A DNA stretch of 64,000 nucleotides from Archegozetes longisetosus (taxonomy: Eukaryota > Arthropoda > Arachnida > Sarcoptiformes > Trhypochthoniidae): positions 6,975,129-7,039,128 of the forward strand of contig JAEMBT020000007.1 in NCBI GenBank assembly GCA_018873245.2, written 5' to 3'. Numbering within the stretch: the stretch's first letter is position 1; every line of letters starts with the position of its first letter. Both the position numbers and the translations under genes were made by a program. The notes under the pieces are model-generated. The model was not told the origin of the DNA. It saw only the letters and a program-made list of their open reading frames with translations, and made no database searches. Shown in pieces: positions 51,147 through 61,261 of this stretch.

Positions 51147-53491
51147 TTCTAAGTGTTTTCGATGTGTATTCAAAGAGCCAAATGTTACGCAGATCTCAAT
51201 TTTGTCAAATTGTATATAAGTGTAAATGTTTGACGAATCAGTTTTATAACACGTTAATCATAACTATCATCAGTCAAGTCTTTCTTCTGATATATTTCCA
51301 GCAAATGATTTCGTTCTACTCTATATGAACACTAAATCCACTTGAATTGAATGCTTTGCAATAATTGACTCGTTCCGGACTCAATAATTTGAAATGAAAA
51401 TTAAGTGAACACATTCAAATAATTCGTGGTTAAAATGACAAGTTTTATATTTAAGAAATGCTGGACTAATAAGAACCGTCCCGTTTTTTTCACTCTTAAT
51501 GCACTCTTTGGTATGCAGTTTATAATTATATTGTTTCCAAATAACTGTAGCGACGGTTTAGAACAATTGTCCGATTATGTGATCATTAATGAAGTTGACT
51601 AATGAAAACAAAAGCCGTACTGCTCAACATAACTTCAATCAACAGTCTAAACTGCCATCAATTCTATCATTTTCTTATACTTATATATCAACTTATATTT
51701 AGTAAAACTAAATAATTTGCTAATTCGAGTGATCATGTCGTCAACAGTAATTATTCGAGTCTTATAGTTAGCTGTTTTATGTCTTTTTTTTAACTAAACA
51801 AACTTTACATGATTTTTACATTATTTCTACTATTAGAAATTGGGCCCAAAACTGCCATTTCATCACTTCTCAAATTGAATAGCAATCAATTATTGTACCA
51901 ATCGATAGCTATGGCCAACAGATGCCAGCTTACAGACATTCCAATTCGACTTGACAATAATTAATCATCTATATGATTGACAATTTGGCAGCTTTTGTTG
52001 CATTCTATTCTTATTTCTGCTCTCAAGACTCACTTTGTTTGAGTTCTCGAGGCTAAGATCCCGAGTCCTTAATTAAGACTCAGGTCTTGTTCGAGTGCCA
52101 AGTTTTGGTTTCTCTAAACCACATTAAAAGCAGCACATTAAGTTATAATTGAATTTTGGCATATTTGGGTTCGAAATAATTTATAAAACTGTGATTGGTT
52201 TGATTTGAACGTTTAGTGCTATGTTAATTTACTTTTGTGATATTTCTTATTAACTTAAAAATGCTACAATGCGTCGCATCCAACTTACGCTAATATACTT
52301 AAAAATCAGCTCTTCATCATCCAAACCTATCACATATTTACCACATTTAGCTTTTATTACAGCAGCTTATTAGTTAACAATTAAATAAATGCAACCAGTA
52401 TTTCATCAACTGCCATAAATGTAATGATTGTTTGGCACTAGTCAGTCAAGTATATCATTGTAATAAACATAACATGAGCATCATTAATAATAATGATTTA
52501 TTATAACTTTCTTAGCTACAACTATCTACACATTTTCGTGCCATTTCTTCCCCTTAATTATTCACAACTAATCTATCCAAATCTTTCTTATATTGTATAT
52601 ACTTTTTAAGTATTACTTTCGATGCTTAAAAGTGCCTGAAATTGGCTGAAAACAACTCTCAGTCAAGCATTCAGTTAACCACACGATTGATTGTTATAAA
52701 GAATAATTAATTGTGTGGTTATGAGGACTACGATAATGAGAGGCACTGGACTGGCGTTGAGGTACAATTGGTTTATTTGGCTAATAGTGTAAATTTCAAT
52801 CGAATCGTTTCAATGTCATCAAGTATTATACACGATTAAGTGAAGTAGCATTTAGTAAATGTGTCGAATTGTATTGTGCCTCTAATTATTTCTTATTATT
52901 TTACCACTTCTTTTCTCTTTCTGTTTGCATTTTTTTATTCAAATTCTTATTTATATTTAATTAAATCGTTTACATTAACTAATTATTAAATAAACTGCAA
53001 ACTATTGATATTGTTTATAAGTTGTGTCAACGTTTTTTTTCAATATCTTAATAAAGAGAACTTATCATTCAATTAATTGATGCCAATGTTTATTACGGAT
53101 TACGGACTTCTTCAATCTATTCATTGTCAGATTTGACTGTTCCCCACTTCTGACAAACTTTCAATTTTTCAGTTAAGTATTCAATCAATAGGTTTAAACC
53201 TAATTTTTATCAATTGCTTAAATGGGAAGTATATTTGAGATTCAAACTTATTGAATTATCAATCGAGTATCTATTCAAATTGGATCAATTTGGAGGTTGA
53301 CTGCATTTCACTACTTTAGTACTGATGCTATCCGTCCAGAAATTAGTGCTTACTATGGACTTAGAGCAAAATAAGTTTATAAAAAATACGTTTTAAAGGC
53401 AATAAAACCTAATGTTGAATAAATCGCTAACCACTTCAGCAAAAATAATAATCATATAAATGAGTCGAAACAAACAAATCAATTATTGCCG
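51147..53491. other. intergenic, cadherin 3' region
   Basis: AT-rich with many AATAAA strings, so the cadherin poly(A) site cannot be chosen. It contains an imperfect palindrome at 52677-52720. No coding sequence is seen before 53492. Confidence 0.55.
52677..52720. repeat. inverted repeat, 16-base arms, 12-base loop
   Basis: Arms at 52677-52692 (aaccacacgattgatt) and 52705-52720 pair at 14 of 16 positions. It could fold as a hairpin in the RNA; too short for a typical animal microRNA precursor. Confidence 0.6.
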
Positions 53492-53761
53492 TCATTTAAA
53501 GTCTTCCTTGTCGAGTAAGTCCTTCAGACAGTCGAAGATGCTATCCTGAGTTAACTTTGCATTTGCTGTTAAATCCACGACAAGACTAGAACTGCGATCG
53601 AATTGTTCCACGAGAGCGAAAGGACTGATGTATTCAGGAAACATCCAATAGTTTTGACTCCATCACGTTTATTCACAATTCTGTCAATTAATCACTTCTC
53701 TTATTAACTTTCAAATCAAATCCTTAAACTTGTATACAATCTGTTTGGCGATAGAGGGCAT
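53492..53761 (-). CDS. possible 65-residue gene, head-to-head with PIGT
   Basis: Two exons in transcript order, 53761-53730 and 53657-53492, with a 72-base intron (donor gtttaa, acceptor atggag). The protein begins MPSIAKQIVY and ends LKDLLDKEDFK. The second exon is open for 55 codons, has more balanced base use than the surrounding DNA and reads like folded, acidic protein (YWMFPEYISPFALVEQFD). I do not recognise the family. Its start codon is 33 bases from that of PIGT on the other strand, so the two would share a promoter. The acceptor is poor, and the first exon is the least certain part; the coding block may belong to a differently spliced gene. Confidence 0.35.
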
Positions 53762-53794
53762 CAAACAGTGTGTTATCAATGATTTGAGTCAAAA

Positions 53795-55795
53795 ATGTTA
53801 ATAACCGGCAAAACAATTAATTCCTTTAAATTAATTATTTGTTTGTCATTAACTATTATTTTATCAAAATCACAAATCAGCGCAAATGAAGAACGATATA
53901 GTGAGACACTACTTGTGAAGCCTTTACCTGACGGGCACTTGTACGCTTTCTTCGAGTTCAAGACTGTCTGGGATAAGGATTTGACTCAAATTAATTGGGG
54001 TTTGAATTGATTTATATATTTATGTTATGTTTTATTAATTAGTCATTTGATTGATATCTGCAGCAAATCGTTTCAATTTGTTTCCGCTATCGTTTGGTAA
54101 ACTAATAGCAAAACATGAACTACAAGAATTACATTTCAGTCTAACCAAAGGCATTTGGAAACATAAGAGATGGGGTTATCCTATTCGTCACTCACCACCA
54201 AATGCCGAACTATGGCTTTGGTTTCAACACTTCCACAAAAAGTATTGATTCTCACTTATCTTCACTTTTACTACTATCTTATCTCTCTTTGTTTAGTCCC
54301 AGTAAGGCTTGGAAAGATATCACCAGTGAACTTTCGGGACAGTTTTGCGCTTCACTTAATTTCATCGACAATTCAGCCACTGTTCAACCAAAGTATTCAT
54401 TCAGACCCGAAGGTGTTGTTGATGGCCAGTCTTTTAGAAATGGTTCCTTATTTTACGCTGCACTACCTCACGAATCAGTCTGTACTGAAAACCTGACGCC
54501 GTGGAAGAAGTTATTGCCGTGTTTTATCAAGAAAGGATTGTCGACTCTTTTGAATGCTGGACATCTTTTTAATACTTTCTATTTTTCGATGGCTGTCGAT
54601 TTTCGTCCCATATGTCGGGTCAGTCTCTATTACATCAATCAGTTGTTTCATTAGATTCTTATATATTTTTATGACACTCAAGATCTTTACTAACTCAATG
54701 CTTTACATATTACGTATTTATTCTACAAATCGATTTTCATTCATTCAGGATGCAAACTGTGAATCCACATCAGTTGAATTGATTCAAAGTGTTTCCGTTG
54801 TATTCAATCCTCCGATTATGTTTGAAGGCAGGCAAAGTTGGTCTTTAGTTAAATTGTTTGGAACTACACTGACGAGCACATGTCAACTCTCTTCAAAGAC
54901 AACACTGCTCATTGATATAACTCATGATAATATCACGAATCAGTCTAAACTACAACCAGAACCAACAAAATTAGTTTATTCTACGATCGGAGGAGAAGAG
55001 CGAAAGTATGCCGCTTATGATCTGAACCAACTGATTAGTCAAAGCCAAAGGGGACTGAATGTTGGACATTACTATCAAACTAATTATGTTTATTCTGCAG
55101 TCAAGCCTCCACCTCTTTATGCCAATCGGTTTATTAAAGATTACGGTCTGTCTGAGGGCGGCATCACTTGTCATATTTATAATAACCTAAATAAACCGAT
55201 TCAAGTGGTATACTTAGATATAATTCCGTGGTATTTGAGAATGTATATCCACACACTTAAGATCACATCGAACAATAAAGTTATTAAACCACATACTATT
55301 TATTATAAACCCGCTAAAGACCGGGTACAACCTCATCACTTGGAACTCTTGCTTGTCTTGCCACCAAATAGTATGACTGATATCTCTTTTGAGTTCGATC
55401 GCGTTTATCTCAAATGGACTGAATATCCGCCTGACGCCAATCACGGCGTTTATGTCAATTCTGCGATCATTAGTGCGAATCTGAACTCAAACAGTAATTT
55501 CACTTATTTGCCGATTAAAGAAACGATATCTTCACAAACAGAACACTTTGTGCGAATACATTTGGAAACATTACTCGTATCGCTCCCAACGCCTGACTTC
55601 AGTATGCCTTATAATGTCATATGTTTGGTTAGTACAGTGGTCAGTCTTGCGTTCGGACCAATTCATAACTTAACCACAAGAAGACCTAAGATCGCATCGA
55701 CTGATAAAACACCCAAACCTGGTATCTTGACTAGAGTGAAAAATGTTTTCAAGAGAAAAACTGCTGACAAGTCGAGTGAACAAAAACAAGATTAA
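53795..55795 (+). CDS. PIGT: PIGT, GPI transamidase subunit
   Basis: Four exons: 53795-53999, 54064-54241, 54303-54618, 54749-55795, giving 581 residues (human 578). An N-terminal signal peptide at 1-28 is followed by the lumenal domain: ETLLVKPLPDGHLYAFFEF, ELHFSLTKGIWKHKRWGYP, ELWLWFQ, SGQFCASLNFID, VCTENLTPWKKLLPC. Later come VDFRPICRDANC, VPWYLR-type IIPWYLRMYIHTLKI, LKWTEYPPDANHGVYV, and the C-terminal membrane helix after LPTPDFSMPYNVICL with a short basic cytoplasmic tail. PIG-T is the central lumenal subunit of the ER complex that attaches GPI anchors and is disulfide-linked to the catalytic PIG-K. All introns are 61-130 bases. It is convergent with PQBP1. Confidence 0.96.
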
Positions 55796-55846
55796 GTCAT
55801 AGTGTTTAATTAGTTAATTAATATTCCATTTTTGTAATGCTGTTAA

Positions 55847-55852
55847 TTTATT
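55847..55852 (-). terminator. candidate poly(A) signal of PQBP1
   Basis: TTTATT on the + strand (AATAAA in the transcript), about 70 bases past the PQBP1 stop and inside the expected PIGT 3' UTR. Confidence 0.4.
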
Positions 55853-55858
55853 TTTTAA

Positions 55859-55864
55859 AATAAA
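55859..55864 (+). terminator. candidate poly(A) signal of PIGT
   Basis: AATAAA 64 bases past the PIGT stop. It nearly overlaps the PQBP1 signal on the other strand, implying overlapping 3' ends. Confidence 0.4.
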
Positions 55865-55921
55865 TTCATTTTTATGACAATTTTATGCTGATTATTTTAA
55901 TGAGTTTTAATGTTTTAATTA

Positions 55922-56981
55922 TTAGTCTTCATCACTGCTATCTTTTCCTCTTTTCTTTGAATTCATCCGCAGAACCGCTCCCGGATTAGGATATGGTCTC
56001 ATTTGAAACAGAGGTCCAGAAGCAGTCGTGTCAACACCAGTCTTGGCGTCTCCCCTCTTGTCCAACCCATCAGACCATTTGCCTCTTGGAATCTCAGAAT
56101 AAGCTGCGGGATCCATAGGGTCTAAATCATTGTTCTTGCGAATAACTCGACCTTTTGAACGCTTCTCTCTTTCTCTTTCTCTCACCTGTGACTTTTGATT
56201 CTTTTTATTCTTTTCAGAAGAATCAGAGTCACTTTCGTAATCATCACTTGAGTTCTCAGACATTAAATTATCTGAATTTGAACCATTAGATCCTTCTTCG
56301 TCTACTTGTTCGTCGTCATCGTCTCTTAATAATGCTATTGATTAAATATAAATAAAAGCTATCAACAACTTTATACTCGAGTAGTGATAAGAAGACATTA
56401 CATCTAAGCTTTTCAGCTGATAAAGAAATTCTAGCTTTTGGATGATGTGGAGGAAGCCACGAAACTTCATCTGTCACTGTATTCCAGAAGTAATAACAAC
56501 GACTAAAACAATAGAATTGTCAAATGATTTAGATGAATAGGAGTTGTAATTAAGATATAAATATAGTTACACTCCAGGGTCGTAAACTTGCTGCCAAACA
56601 TCAGTCAACGGATATCTCTTAAGTAGTTTCTGGTATTTGCGTTTAGTTTTAGGCGAAGGTTCTTCGCTCACATTCGACCATCTCTTTTGACAATAACTAG
56701 AACAGTCGTGATATATATTGTATTTATTCGGGCATCCGACCACTACAAATCTCGTTTTGCTGTCACTCGGCTTATTCATGTCATCGTAGTCTTCTGCTAT
56801 CACCTCCTCGTCATGTTCTTCATCAACAGTTTATTAAATTGTTTAGAAATTTGTTTCAGTTTATGTTAAATATTTTTATAATTTATTGAAACTAACCCAA
56901 ATCTGCTCCCTTTTCTTCATTTTCCTTCGGAATGATTCCTCTTTTTTGAAGTTTTAGAGCCAAAGCTAACGGAAGCGGCAT
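55922..56981 (-). CDS. PQBP1: PQBP1, polyglutamine-binding protein 1
   Basis: Four exons in transcript order, 56981-56897, 56817-56571, 56502-56402, 56334-55922, giving 281 residues (human 265). The start [16 protein letters not shown] matches the family. [10 protein letters not shown] follows, then an insert with [15 protein letters not shown], then a WW domain (VWQQVYDPG...[16 protein letters not shown]). The middle is acidic and then charged ([12 protein letters not shown]). The C terminus holds [35 protein letters not shown] and YPNPGAVLR, the motif that binds the U5 snRNP protein TXNL4A. PQBP1 is a nuclear splicing factor. The WW domain is split between exons 2 and 3. The Cys-rich CPNKYN insert is absent from the human protein as I recall it. 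Divergent from HD-PTP. Confidence 0.94.
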
Positions 56982-57328
56982 TTGTTCGGATTATTTTAAT
57001 ATTATTAGCTTTTAATAATCAGTTGAATATTCAGTTCAAGTTTAGTAATGCTTCCGCAAAAGTTTGACTAATAAACATATGATTACATGTGATAAATAAT
57101 GAATGAATACATAAACAAATGAATTAAATGTTGATTAAAAGTAAGCAAAAGTCTGCAATATTTATGTAATACTTGTCATGCGCAGTAGAAGCCATCGCAT
57201 TATAAGGGCTTTATTATTGCAAGTTATAGATGAAAATGTCATCCGACTGTTTATTAAATATTATCTCTAATATAATTGTATCTAATTGTTTCTATTTGTA
57301 TTTCTGTAACTAATTCATCGATACTGCA
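56982..57328. promoter_or_regulatory. divergent promoter region, PQBP1 and HD-PTP
   Basis: 347 bases between the two start codons on opposite strands. No TATA box stands out. A shared, housekeeping-type bidirectional promoter is inferred from the geometry. Confidence 0.45.
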
Positions 57329-60300
57329 ATGGAAGCTGTGCCTAAACTGCCGATGATTTGTTTCGAACTCAAGATTAGTCCAGTTTGTCCTGACTTCTCG
57401 ACTCCTTTCAAAAGAGTATGCGTTTTCTATTATCTATTTGTGCCAAATATCCCTATTAAATATTTCAACATTTATGACTCAGCTTTATTATTACGTATTT
57501 TTGTCAACAATTTCTCCAATTTTACTCTTTTAGTTCATATCAAAACACTATTCAGAGGACGGAGAATCCTATGAAAGAGAAATACGCGAATTGGAAACTC
57601 TTAGAAATGTATTTATATCTTGTTTATTTCTATCCAATCATTAAGCTTAATTATATTACTATTTAATCAATTAATTAATCAATAGAACGCATGTCGGGCT
57701 CCGCGGGACTTCACGGGCTGTTCATTACTGAAGAGATATTACTCACAGATCTATAGTTTACAAAATCGGTTTTCAGTGTTTGAGCAAAATGTAGGGGTTG
57801 AGTGCGTTTGGGCCGATATATACTCGGGTCAGACTGTGATTGGAGACCTAGACTTCGAGTTGGCGGCTGTGCTCTATAACATCGGTGCACTTCACGCGGA
57901 ATTAGGTGCACTTGATCTGAGAAACAATGCCGAAAGCATGAAAGTCTCCTGCACTCACTTTCAGTGTGCCGCTTGGGCTTTTCAGCACTTGATCGATGAC
58001 TCCAGACTTTTCAAGAGCAGAGATATGTCGCACGATATTCTCTCCTTCTTTGTTCAAGTCATGTTGGCTCAAGCTCAAGAGTGCATTCTTGAGAAGTCGA
58101 TGTTAGATAATCGCAAGTCCTCGATTGTGGCGAAAGTCGCGGCTCAAGTCGTAGAATATTACAGCAGTTCACTACTGATGTTACTTCAGGCAGCGCTCAA
58201 TACCAGTGGCACTCATACTATTCTTGATATTGTTGGCTCTAAAATTTACAAAGAATGGAAAAAGTTTATCGAATTCAAAGTCGCTTATTATAACTCTATT
58301 TGTTCATTATTTATGGGCAATTTAGCCGAAGAACAGCAGAAAATGGGTGAACGCGTCGCGTGGTTTCAATCGGCAGAAGACAAGTTGAATGAAGCCATAA
58401 AATTGGCCAAACAAATAGATAGATCTGAAATAAACGAAGCGTTAACTTTTGTCTCAGATGTGATTAATGTGAAGCTCGGGAATGCGAAGAAGGAAAACGA
58501 TTTTGTTTACCACGAAAAAGTTCCAACCTCTGATAAGTTGACTGAAGTGAAGGGTGCGTCTCTTGTTAAAGGCATACCATTCAGTGTTTGTGATCCTGAA
58601 ATTAGTGGACCTGATATATTCGCGCGTTTGGTCCCAATTGAAGCTCATGAAACAGCCTCTATTTATAGTGCGAAGAAAGACGAGATTATCAGAAATATTA
58701 GGATTAAGATCGAAGAGAAGAACCAAGAATTGGTAGCTTATATGTCATCCTTACAGGTAGATAAAGACACTTTGAGGTTTAGAGATGATAGCATTCCTGA
58801 CGAACTCATTGAAGTTTGTGCCACTATGAGTGTCAATCCAGATTCAGTTAATGAAGTTAACAGCATTTTGAATGAATTGGAAGAGATAAGTGACGAAGTG
58901 GACAAAGCCATCAAAGAGACACAAAGTTTGATCCAAGAGGAAGAAGAAAAGGAGAAACAACACCAAGAAATGTTTGGCAAAAGGCCTCCGTCTATGATAT
59001 TGGTCGAACTGAGCAAAGAAATTGCTAAACATGAAGAAACTCATAAAAAGGCTCTACAGTCTAACAGTTCATTGAGAGAAAATCTAGACCGACATAGTGC
59101 TGATGTCAAGCTATTGATAAGTTCTTCAGCTCAAGACGTGGCTTCACTTTTGCCTTCAACCTCAGATAACATCCCATACGATGAGTTGAATATTCAGGAA
59201 ATGGAAAGATTGCTGGAAAAGGTTGATGAAATGAAGAGTCAACGCGTGATACTTGAAAATCAGCTAAAAGAAGCCATGGCTGCGGATGATATCATGAAAC
59301 AAGTCTTGGCTCATACTAAACAAGAAATGGAAACGATATTTGCGAATGAGATTAAGAAATATGATCGATTTATAACGTTAATCGAACAGAACCTGTCAGC
59401 ACAAGACAATATATTACGTGCTTTGACTAAAGCTAATGCCAAGTACGCTGAAACCAGAAGAGCTTCTCTGGAAAATCAGCGTAATAGGAAAGCTAGAGTT
59501 GCTTCACTTATTCACACATTCGACGTTTTTAAAGAATTGCAGTCAAACTCGAAGAGAGGCCTCGAATTTTATAGAAAGTTTCAGAACATTGTGGCGCGGC
59601 TTTTAGCTCGTACTAGAGGTGTAAGCCGTGTTCAGGATGAGGAGAGAACTCAATTTGCTTTGGCTCACGCGAAAAAGACAGCAAAATACATACCCGACAC
59701 TACTTGTGCACCGATTCCAAAGATTTCGACGACACCTAAGCTTAAAGACTATTTACCTTATCTTAACGCTGGGCAGCAAATTCCCAAGCAAGATATACAT
59801 TCTGGTGCTATTCCTGCTGCAAATTTCTTATCAAACAATCCGTTGTCGAGTATAGTTCCTCCGGCACTAAACTATCCACCATCCTCTGTAGGAAAAGTCG
59901 CTAGTAATCAGGCGTTTCAGCCACAGGAACAGCAGCAGCAACAACAACAACAACAACAACAACCTATGCCTGCAATCAGTGACAAACCTAATGTGACCCA
60001 ATATTATTCTCCGGCAACTTCTGTATCACAGCCATCACAACAACAATCTCTACCACAGCCCCACCAAATGCCCCAACAAACTCCCCCGCAAATACCGTAT
60101 TCTATTCCTTCTCAAGTATCGCAATCAATGCCACAACAAATGCAGAGTCAAGTCTCTTATCAAATACCGCAGCAAACAATAACTCCATCGGTTTTTCACC
60201 AAATGTCTCAGCAGATTCAAGCTCAACTACCACAACAAATACCACAACAAATACCACAACAAGCACCCCAACAAACACCACAACAGATACCCCAACAGGT

Positions 60301-61261
60301 ACCCCAACAGATACCACAACAGATACCCCAACAGGTACCACAGCAGGTACCACAACAGATACCACAGCAGGTACCCCAACAGCTACCACAACAGATGCCA
60401 CAACAAGCACCACAACATATACCGCAACAGTTGCCTCAACAAATACCGCAGTACATTCCACAATCAACACCGCAAACAATCCCTCAATCAGTGTCCCAAA
60501 CGATGGCTCAATCGATGTCTCAAACGATGACACAATTTGGAACATTGCCTCAAACACAGTCTACTATAAACACTGTTAATTATTCGACATCGAATACAGT
60601 TCGAAGTCCATCACAAATGCCCCATTATACTTACCAACAAAATGGGACGAATTCAGTATTAAATTATGGTTTTCAACAGCCTGTTCAACAATATTCATAT
60701 GATACTACACAAACAAATCCTAATGAAAACAATTATAGTGTTAGCGCTCATTACAATGCAGTGGCGAATAATCAAATGAATAATGGGTTCTCGACTCCAA
60801 CATCATTACAAACCCAAACAGTTGCGAGCAATTATAGTGCATATTATAATAATGCGATCAATGCTACTAATAATACAACTGTAATGAATGGACAAACTCT
60901 TACGCCCTACTATAACGATTACTCAACACAAGCCTATGCAGATCAAACACAACCGCAAGTTTCTCAATACAATTATCAACAGATTCCTGCTGTTCAACAA
61001 ACTAATTATGAATCGCCTTCTCAAGGGTGGCCTGTTATGTCGCCCTCAGTCAACAGCAGTGCCGATAGTTCTACTAACACTTCCGTCTCCAATAATACAA
61101 CTGTTTCACAGCCAGAGACCACTAAAGCACCGCTCAATGTAAAGTCTACTGAAAATATTTTACCCGATATACTATCGACTATGTCTATAAATAGTAAACC
61201 AGAATCAACTGATCTTCTCAAGCAATTTGATCCGTTGTGGGCATTAAATAATGGACATTAA
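57329..61261 (+). CDS. PTPN23: HD-PTP/myopic homologue (PTPN23) lacking the phosphatase domain
   Basis: Three exons: 57329-57415, 57534-57608, 57686-61261, giving 1245 residues (human about 1636). MEAVPKLPMI matches the family start. The BRO1 domain at about 1-380 contains LYNIGALHAELGALDLR, MKVSCTHFQCAAWAF, LEKSMLDNRKS and NDFVYHEKVP. A coiled-coil V domain runs about 381-725 (GPDIFARLVPIEAHE at its border; KYDRFITLIEQNLSAQD). The rest is Gln/Pro/Asn-rich with a polyQ run and an xPQQ array. The extreme end, LLKQFDPLWALNNGH, matches the conserved HD-PTP C-terminal tail. HD-PTP works with ESCRT complexes to sort ubiquitinated receptors at endosomes. The tyrosine phosphatase domain that should lie before the tail is missing entirely, and the exon is continuous across the place. 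The choice of HD-PTP over ALIX rests on the N terminus and tail. Confidence 0.93.
59930..59962 (+). repeat. polyglutamine-coding CAG/CAA run
   Basis: Eleven consecutive CAG or CAA codons, CAG first and then CAA, inside the HD-PTP proline-rich region. CAA interruption usually stabilises such runs. Confidence 0.9.
60235..60465 (+). repeat. 12-base tandem array coding xPQQ
   Basis: About nineteen units of four codons, x-Pro-Gln-Gln, where x is Ile, Val, Ala, Leu, Thr or Met. The DNA unit is ataccacaacag with variants. On the opposite strand it opens a valine-rich frame, which is an artefact. Length variation between individuals is likely. Confidence 0.9.

Noticed and set aside
53651..53700. Alternative reading of the small minus-strand gene starting after ttgacag (RIVNKRDGVKTIG)
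   Set aside because: It would leave a 49-base intron, shorter than any other seen here, and shifts the frame away from the better coding stretch; kept only as a possibility.
60102..60557. Valine-rich 151-codon open frame on the minus strand
   Set aside because: It is the antisense shadow of the xPQQ-coding repeat in HD-PTP; composition is entirely explained by the repeat.
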